A stretch of DNA of 9,799 nt. Origin: Verrucomicrobiota bacterium. GTDB lineage: Bacteria; Verrucomicrobiota; Verrucomicrobiia; Opitutales; Opitutaceae. The position numbers and the translations under genes were made by a program. Each line of letters begins with the position of its first letter. The stretch's first letter is position 1. Shown here piece after piece: positions 6,701 through 9,799 of this stretch. The DNA lies in assembly GCA_030916665.1 (NCBI GenBank), contig JAUPWC010000438.1, forward strand, positions 1-9,799, in the 5' to 3' direction. The notes below the pieces were generated by a model. That model searched no databases. It was not told where the DNA came from and saw nothing but the letters and a program-made list of their open reading frames with translations.

Positions 6701-7345
6701 GCCACCTCCAGCGGCGCATTGATCACCCTGACCTATCTCTCTGGCATCGACGATACCAACGTGGCCAACCTTGCCTTGGACAACGGCACCAGCAGCGGCA
6801 TCACGCCGGTTACGACCAGCACCTCCTCGTCACTAACCGGACTGGTGAGCACGATTGCCGGTTCGCCCGGCATCAGCGGCATCTATGACGGCATTGGCGA
6901 ATATGCACTGTTCAATCTTCCCCAGGGCGTGGCGGTTGATGGCGGCACCGGGGCCGTTTACGTGGCTGATACCGGCAACAGCTGTATCCGCCGTGCCGTG
7001 CCCAGCGGCAGTGTCATCACTTTGGCGGGTATTGCCGGCATTTCCGGCAAACGCAGCGGACCCGCCGAGCAGGCCCTGTTCAATCAGCCCAAGGCCCTGA
7101 TTGCCTCCAGCAACGTGATAGTCCTTGCCGACAGCGGCAATTCGATCCTCCGTTCCATCGGGGTGGGGACGAACGGAGTCACGGTTTCTACAGTCAAACT
7201 TTCCGCCGAAACCACTTCTGATAGCGGTTCGGATGGCGGATCTTCCGGCGGCGGTGGCGGCGGTGCCCCGAGCATCTGGTTCCTAGCGGTCCTCAGCGGA
7301 CTTGGCGCAGTGCGTTACCTTCGCAGCAGGGCGCTTGCCGCCTGA
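3677..7345 (+). CDS. Giant secreted NHL-repeat beta-propeller protein with C-terminal sorting-like tail
   Basis: A protein of about 1222 residues, exported and probably surface-held or released. From the ATG at 3677: a signal peptide (1-41), twelve NHL blades (76-708), a Gly-rich linker (713-735), four blades (751-939), an inserted domain (about 942-1055), two blades (1084-1161, the last degenerate), and a Gly/hydrophobic/basic tail (1186-1222). A typical blade reads G-[IV]-AVD-xxGN-[LV]-YVAD-xGNHxIRK-[IV], then a strand like VVTTLAG and a loop DGTGxxARFNxPxG. The YVAD motifs recur every 55 residues with little deviation. NHL propellers usually bind proteins, peptides or glycans, and a few are enzymes; no catalytic motif is visible and the ligand is unknown. 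An in-frame GTG at 3632 would add 15 residues before the signal peptide; ATG 3677 gives a better export signal, though neither has a clear Shine-Dalgarno. The gap of 98 bases after oleB suggests its own transcription unit, and a hairpin follows it. Confidence 0.9.
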   Translation: MINSRIAPSNPTAPLHSFLVRSLRRVALLAGISCLLGTAGAQDYTYSTFAGVAGKGGNLNGSGGNQLVPIFNFPFGVAVNPAGDIYVADSGNSLIRKVTPAGVVTVFVGTAGRVGGNDGSTTDPNVTFNLPQGPVVDSAGNLYVSDYAGHTIRKISASGTVTTLAGSATIGGSVDATGSAARFLNPSGLAVDAAGNVYVADSGNHVIRKITPAGVVTTVAGTAGAAGTTNAVGAAARFFNPRGIAVDGAGVIFVADTGNNMIRRIATDGTVTTLAGAPNTFGGTDGTGAAARFNFPNSLAIDTAGNLYVADELNSTIRKVTSAGVVTTLAGQAGVSGRVDGSGSTARFDRPTGVAVDGSGNLYVADYRNQLIRKVTSAGVVSTIAGSGGLAGLQNGSGFLLDPVLFRNPTDTAVDTAGNIFVSDSGNHAIRKITPDGVTMLFAGSTAGLRGFSNGTGSAASFYSPAGLGLDGQGNVYVADSANHLVRRITPAGEVTSYAGVALTAGATNGDRSVAKFNYPSGVAVDAAGNVYVADYGNHVIRQISAAGVVSTYAGSEGLSGGMDGTGASARFNYPRDLAIDAAGNLYVADTGNHVVRRVAPGGVVSTFAGSVGVPGASDATGTGARFNGPGGVTVDSSGNVYVADTNSSTLRKISTSGAVTTIGGQAGSIGSVDGSNSTVRFNYPSGIAVDSSGNLYVADNRNHTIRKGALPGGGGGGGGGGGGGGGGSDGGGVGIDDSSAGTGFLLQPNGMAVDALGNIYVCDTANHCIRRITSLGVITVLAGRSGSSGTTDGTGDAARFNSPNGIAYDNAGSLYVTDTGNSTIRKVTTSGEVTTFAGTAGSSGTTDGTGTAALFSTPTGIAYDSSLGELYVSDASSATIRKITTAAVVTTYAGAARVTGDADGHRSVARFNNPTGLAHDGFSTLFIADTFNHTLRRINTARRTVSVTAVGTIGTAGNLLVVLTDAGLPASPLTLNVPVAAGDADSAWATKVVTALNANSSITARYTATSSGALITLTYLSGIDDTNVANLALDNGTSSGITPVTTSTSSSLTGLVSTIAGSPGISGIYDGIGEYALFNLPQGVAVDGGTGAVYVADTGNSCIRRAVPSGSVITLAGIAGISGKRSGPAEQALFNQPKALIASSNVIVLADSGNSILRSIGVGTNGVTVSTVKLSAETTSDSGSDGGSSGGGGGGAPSIWFLAVLSGLGAVRYLRSRALAA
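3902..5800 (+). repeat. NHL blades 1-12 (about 165-bp period)
   Basis: Twelve coding repeats whose [YF]-V-[AS]-D motifs are spaced 57, 55, 55, 55, 55, 58, 56, 55, 55, 55 and 55 residues apart. Blade cores include GVAVNPAGDIYVADSGN (1), GLAVDAAGNVYVADSGN (3) and GIAVDSSGNLYVADNRN (12). The units are similar but not identical at DNA level, so expansion by duplication is old. Twelve units fit two six-bladed propellers. Confidence 0.85.
5813..5881 (+). repeat. Poly-glycine (GGN) tract and Gly-rich linker
   Basis: Sixteen consecutive Gly codons (5813-5860) followed by SDGGGVG. The tract directly follows the IRK of blade 12 and takes the place of the VVTTLAG strand and loop found in other blades, so it looks like a flexible hinge between propeller groups. 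The DNA is almost pure GGC/GGT/GGG/GGA and could slip in replication. Confidence 0.85.
5927..6493 (+). repeat. NHL blades 13-16
   Basis: Four further blades with motifs YVCD, YVTD, YVSD and FIAD, spaced 55, 56 and 55 residues. Blade 13 carries two cysteines (YVCDTANHC), the only ones in the mature protein apart from one in blade 17. Blades 14-16 have changed cores (IAYD, IAYD, LAHD in place of IAVD), suggesting that this group diverged from blades 1-12. Confidence 0.8.
6500..6841 (+). other. Extra ~113-residue domain inserted between NHL blades 16 and 17
   Basis: Here the 55-residue period is broken: the FIAD and YVAD motifs of blades 16 and 17 are 168 residues apart. The extra segment (RRTVSVTAVGTIGTAGNLL... 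to ...TSTSSS) has no NHL motif. It is Thr/Ala/Ser-rich, with alternating beta strands, one likely helix (DSAWATKVVTALNAN) and a LALDNGTSSGITPVTTS end. It resembles small beta-rich adhesion-type domains seen in phage and surface proteins, recalled from memory and unverified. After it the NHL pattern resumes with LVSTIAGSPG. Confidence 0.6.
6926..7159 (+). repeat. NHL blades 17-18, the last degenerate
   Basis: Blade 17 is canonical (GVAVDGGTGAVYVADTGNSCIRR). Blade 18 is weak (ALIASSNVIVLADSGNSILRSI) and has lost the Asp/Gly core turn, as terminal propeller blades often do. With blades 13-16 these make six. Confidence 0.7.
7232..7342 (+). other. C-terminal Gly-rich sorting-like signal of the NHL protein
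   Basis: The last 37 residues have three parts: a Ser/Gly stretch ending in six glycines and APS, a hydrophobic segment IWFLAVLSGLGAV, and a short basic end RYLRSR before ALAA. This layout matches known C-terminal sorting tails such as GlyGly-CTERM and PEP-CTERM, which hold a protein in the membrane until a dedicated protease removes the tail. It is not the strict form of either named class, and no rhombosortase or exosortase is in the window. Confidence 0.55.
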
Positions 7346-7366
7346 GTCCTGCCGAAACGGTTTGCG

Positions 7367-7395
7367 GGTGCGGAAGGAGATCATCCTTCCGCACC
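7367..7395 (+). terminator. Hairpin downstream of the NHL gene, likely transcription terminator
   Basis: GGTGCGGAAGGA and TCCTTCCGCACC form a perfect 12-bp stem around a 5-base loop (GATCA), starting 21 bases after the stop. Only a short ATTT follows, so it is not a textbook intrinsic terminator. It may act with Rho or protect the mRNA 3' end. Because the stem is symmetrical it could also serve lepB transcripts from the other strand. Confidence 0.6.
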
Positions 7396-7446
7396 ATTTC
7401 CCCGAGTCGGTATAGTTTTACGGATCCCGGCTGAGTTGAAGTCACA

Positions 7447-7470
7447 TTTCGATCGATGGGTCGATCGAAA
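7447..7470. repeat. Perfect 10-bp-arm inverted repeat
   Basis: TTTCGATCGA and TCGATCGAAA flank a TGGG loop. There is no T-run on either side beyond the arm itself. It could be a weak bidirectional terminator for the two converging genes or a protein-binding site; the sequence does not decide. Confidence 0.5.
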
Positions 7471-7579
7471 CGAAGGCGAAAACTTTACAGGTCGATTTAT
7501 TATAGACATAATCTTTATTGTGCATTGACGTAGAGGAAAATCATCAACCCTGAATAGTTACCATAACCGAACAGGAATC

Positions 7580-8902
7580 CTACTTGGCCACGCCCCAGCG
7601 CTTCGTAAGCGGATAATAGATGAACAGCGGTCGTCCCACGACATCCATTTCCGGGACGAAGCCCCATACGCGGCTGTCCGCGCTGTTGGAAGAATTGTCG
7701 CCCATGGCGAAATACGAACCTTTGGAAACGTCTAACACTTCGCCCACGCGGAGGTGACTGGAGCCGTTGAAATAGCCGCGATATAGTCCGTCGCGTTCAG
7801 CGTTATGCTTGAATGCATCGGAACCTTCGATCGGCCGGCCGTTGCGATACAGGACCGGCTCTCTGATCTCCAATTGGTCCCCGGGAATGCCGACAAGCCG
7901 CTTCACATAATACTGGCTGATTTGCCTGCCAGCCGCATCCTTCATGCTCTCGTGGTTGATATTGTCGGTCTTGAAGACAAATCCCGAGCCCACCACCGGC
8001 CGGACGAAATTGTAACTCATCCGGTCAACGAACAGCAGGTCGCCAGTCAGGATGTCGAAAGAAAGAATCTCATCGCCCCGGCCGACCTTGCGGCCGGTCG
8101 GAACCCAATAGACGCGGGCGTCTATCCGCCGGCCGCCGCTGGTGATTTCCATCATCGATGATTCCAGCTGGTTTGACCCGTTGGCAGACTGGGCCGCCTG
8201 CATCAGGCCGTTCTTCCTGCCGGAGAAGAGCGTCTTCTCGAGGACATCGTCGTAGCCGAATTCGGACCGCGCCCAGTCGGCCGGCACCGTGAGCTTCACG
8301 AGCTGCCCGCCGACCATGACAGTGTATTCACGCATGAGCGTGGGAAAAATGAACAGGCTGCGTCCGGGCCTCTCCGTGTAAGCCGGCATGCCGCTCCGGA
8401 ACACCGGCACCAGCACCTCGCCCTCGGCCGGGGCCTTCAGCGTGTAGTTTATCGCGCCCAGCCCGACCAGGCGTGCCGCCTTTCCCAGCACGCCGGGTTC
8501 CTCCCCGGGTGTGAAGACCTCCGAGGTCATGCCATAGTAGCTCGGCCACATCGAATTGGTCGGAATCTTGAACGGCTGCACGAAATACGCCCGCAGCCCG
8601 AGGATAACAATCGCGGCCACGAGGAAAAACTCGACGTTCTCCGCCAGCGACGTGGTGGGATAAAGCCGTCCGCCGCAGGCGCGCATCGAACCTTCCAGCC
8701 GCTCGATGGCGGGCTTGAGGCTGGCGACGCCGGCCTTCTGTTTCACCAGCGCCTTCACTTCCGCCATCGCGGCCAGCAGCGCCCCGCCCTGCTCGGCAGT
8801 CAACAGATCCTTCCGGAAGTCGTGGATGCGCTGCGCCATCTCGAGCCATTGGGCGGCACTGCGTCGCAGTTTGGAATCTTCGGAACGCAGGAAATCGAAC
8901 AT
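7580..8902 (-). CDS. lepB: Signal peptidase I, enlarged form
   Basis: A 440-residue inner-membrane serine protease that removes signal peptides from exported proteins, such as the NHL protein nearby. The N-terminal ~88 residues are hydrophilic and helix-prone, followed by one membrane segment (about 90-108, EFFLVAAIVILGLRAYFV). The catalytic Ser117 lies in PTNSMWPS just outside it. The catalytic Lys334 lies in YYVKRLVGIPGD (331-342), and GDNSSNSADSRVWGFVP (401-417) is the conserved C-terminal box. The Ser-Lys distance is 217 residues against 55 in E. coli LepB, owing to an extra region of about 160 residues (roughly 122-280) with no recognised motif. Only one N-terminal membrane segment is seen, whereas E. 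coli has two. The ATG at 8902 lies 12 bases after the lepA stop and lacks a clear Shine-Dalgarno, so translation is probably coupled to lepA. Confidence 0.93.
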   Translation of the reverse strand: MFDFLRSEDSKLRRSAAQWLEMAQRIHDFRKDLLTAEQGGALLAAMAEVKALVKQKAGVASLKPAIERLEGSMRACGGRLYPTTSLAENVEFFLVAAIVILGLRAYFVQPFKIPTNSMWPSYYGMTSEVFTPGEEPGVLGKAARLVGLGAINYTLKAPAEGEVLVPVFRSGMPAYTERPGRSLFIFPTLMREYTVMVGGQLVKLTVPADWARSEFGYDDVLEKTLFSGRKNGLMQAAQSANGSNQLESSMMEITSGGRRIDARVYWVPTGRKVGRGDEILSFDILTGDLLFVDRMSYNFVRPVVGSGFVFKTDNINHESMKDAAGRQISQYYVKRLVGIPGDQLEIREPVLYRNGRPIEGSDAFKHNAERDGLYRGYFNGSSHLRVGEVLDVSKGSYFAMGDNSSNSADSRVWGFVPEMDVVGRPLFIYYPLTKRWGVAK

Positions 8903-8914
8903 GGCGGTGACGGG

Positions 8915-9799
8915 TCAGCTGTTGGTCTTCAGCACCTGGATGAAGGCATCCGGCGGGATGGATACTCGGCCTATCTGTTTCATCTTCTTTTTGCCCTCTT
9001 TCTGTTTGTCGAGGAGCTTGCGCTTGCGGCTGATGTCGCCGCCATAGCACTTCGCGGTCACGTCCTTGCGCATTTCGCGCACGTTGTCGCGGGCGATGAT
9101 CTTGCCGCCGATGGCGGCCTGCACGGCGATCTTGAACATCTGCGGCGGGATGATGTCGGCCAGCTTCTCGCAGAGCGCCCGCCCCTGCCCCTCGGCCTTG
9201 GAGCGGTGCACGATGCTGGCGAACGCGTCGACCGGATCCTGGTTCACGAGGATGTCCATCTTCACGAGATCCGAGGCGCGATAATCGCCCAGTTCGTAGT
9301 CCATCGATCCGTAGCCGCGGGTGATACTCTTCAGGCGGTCGTTGAAGTCCACGAGGATTTCGTTGAGCGGCAGCGTGCAGGTCAGCATGACGCGGGCGCC
9401 GTCCAGCGTGTCGGTGTGGTCGCAGGAACCGCGCTTTTCCATGATGAGCGAGAGGATGTCGCCCATGAACTCGTTGGGAATGTGGATCGCGGCCTTGATC
9501 GTCGGTTCGGAGATTTCCTCGATGGTGCCGGGGTCCGGCAGGTTGATCGGGTTGTCCACCTCAAGCACGGTGCCGCCGTGCTTTTTGACCTTATAGACCA
9601 CGCTCGGATAGGTGGAGATGATCTCCACGTCGTATTCGCGACGGATTCGTTCCTGCACCACTTCCATGTGCAACAGACCGAGGAAGCCGCAGCGGAATCC
9701 GAACCCAAGCGCGACGGAGCTTTCGGAGGAATAGACCAGTGCGGAGTCGTTCAGGCGCAGTTTGCCCAGGGCGACCTTAAGTTTTTCGTAGTCGTCGGA
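8915..9799 (-). CDS. lepA: Translation elongation factor 4 (LepA), C-terminal half
   Basis: 294 residues are visible and the N-terminal part, including the GTPase domain, lies beyond the window's right edge; the family is about 600 residues. EF4 is a ribosome-associated GTPase that affects stalled or mispositioned ribosomes and initiation. The frame is open from base 9799 (SDDYEKLKVALGKL...). FRCGFLGLLHMEVVQERI at visible residues 35-52 is the family signature of the EF-G-like domain III. The LepA-specific C-terminal domain shows YGSMDYELGDYR, IARDNVREMRKDVTAKCYGGD and RKRKLLDKQKEGKKKMK near the end. The TTG at 9673 is an internal Leu, not a start. It is followed 12 bases later by lepB, the same order as the E. 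coli lepA-lepB operon. No sign of frame damage. Confidence 0.95.
   Translation of the reverse strand, partial: SDDYEKLKVALGKLRLNDSALVYSSESSVALGFGFRCGFLGLLHMEVVQERIRREYDVEIISTYPSVVYKVKKHGGTVLEVDNPINLPDPGTIEEISEPTIKAAIHIPNEFMGDILSLIMEKRGSCDHTDTLDGARVMLTCTLPLNEILVDFNDRLKSITRGYGSMDYELGDYRASDLVKMDILVNQDPVDAFASIVHRSKAEGQGRALCEKLADIIPPQMFKIAVQAAIGGKIIARDNVREMRKDVTAKCYGGDISRKRKLLDKQKEGKKKMKQIGRVSIPPDAFIQVLKTNS

Larger units (their letters stand above)
7346..7579. other. Intergenic region between convergent genes
   Basis: 234 bases with no supported gene. It holds a hairpin just after the NHL gene (7367-7395), a perfect palindrome (7447-7470), an AT-rich stretch (about 7481-7560) containing a short ATTAT-agac-ATAAT inverted repeat (7499-7512), and GTTA-cca-TAAC (7557-7567). 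A promoter-like pair on the + strand, TTTACA (7484-7489) and CATAAT (7507-7512), has 17-base spacing but faces the end of lepB, and no product is evident. No T-tract terminator for lepB was found. Confidence 0.6.

Noticed and set aside
7495..7525. dif-like XerCD site in the AT-rich gap (short ATTAT...ATAAT arms)
   Set aside because: The central part loosely resembles dif, but the outer XerC and XerD half-sites do not match and the arms are only 5 bp.
9673..9675. TTG as possible start of a short LepA-related protein
   Set aside because: The frame continues upstream to the window edge with conserved LepA sequence, so TTG is an internal leucine codon.
1..9799. Defence system, phage, CRISPR or insertion sequence
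   Set aside because: All main frames are explained by lipid, export, translation and secreted-repeat genes; no direct-repeat/spacer pattern, integrase, transposase or terminal repeat was seen.

Overview
The window is GC-rich (AT-rich only in one short gap) with long shadow reading frames opposite the real genes, and it reads as chromosomal DNA of a Gram-negative bacterium. Three things point to a verrucomicrobium, probably of the Opitutaceae: an OleA/OleB hydrocarbon pair, a giant secreted NHL-repeat protein with a Gly-rich C-terminal sorting-like tail, and a lepA-lepB pair with an unusually enlarged signal peptidase. This assignment is inferred from gene style and not proven.

Left part (1-3578, + strand). 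Five genes are packed head to tail with gaps of 7 and 3 bases and overlaps of 4 and 7 bases, so they almost certainly form one operon that continues upstream of the window. In order they are the C-terminal end of an FAD-dependent desaturase/oxidoreductase of the phytoene-dehydrogenase type, a FabZ-like 3-hydroxyacyl-ACP dehydratase, a FabI-like enoyl-ACP reductase, OleA (head-to-head acyl condensation) and OleB (beta-lactone decarboxylase of the haloalkane-dehalogenase fold). The set suggests a dedicated acyl-chain-building module feeding long-chain olefin synthesis. OleC and OleD, needed to complete the known Ole pathway, are not in the window.

Middle part (3579-7345, + strand). One very large gene encodes a secreted protein of about 1220 residues. 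It has a signal peptide, eighteen NHL-type beta-propeller blades with a strikingly regular 55-residue period, a run of 16 glycines between blades 12 and 13, a ~113-residue extra domain between blades 16 and 17, and a Gly-rich/hydrophobic/basic C-terminal tail like a protein-sorting signal. The arrangement 12 + 4 + 2 fits three six-bladed propellers, the third interrupted by the inserted domain.

A 234-bp gap (7346-7579) between convergent genes holds a perfect 12-bp-stem hairpin just after the NHL gene, a perfect 10-bp-arm palindrome and an AT-rich stretch.

Right part (7580-9799, - strand). lepB (signal peptidase I) lies 12 bases downstream of lepA (translation elongation factor 4, incomplete at the window edge), the classical lepA-lepB order. 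The LepB catalytic Ser and Lys are about 217 residues apart, some 160 more than in E. coli. No tRNA, rRNA, CRISPR array, insertion sequence or phage gene was seen.
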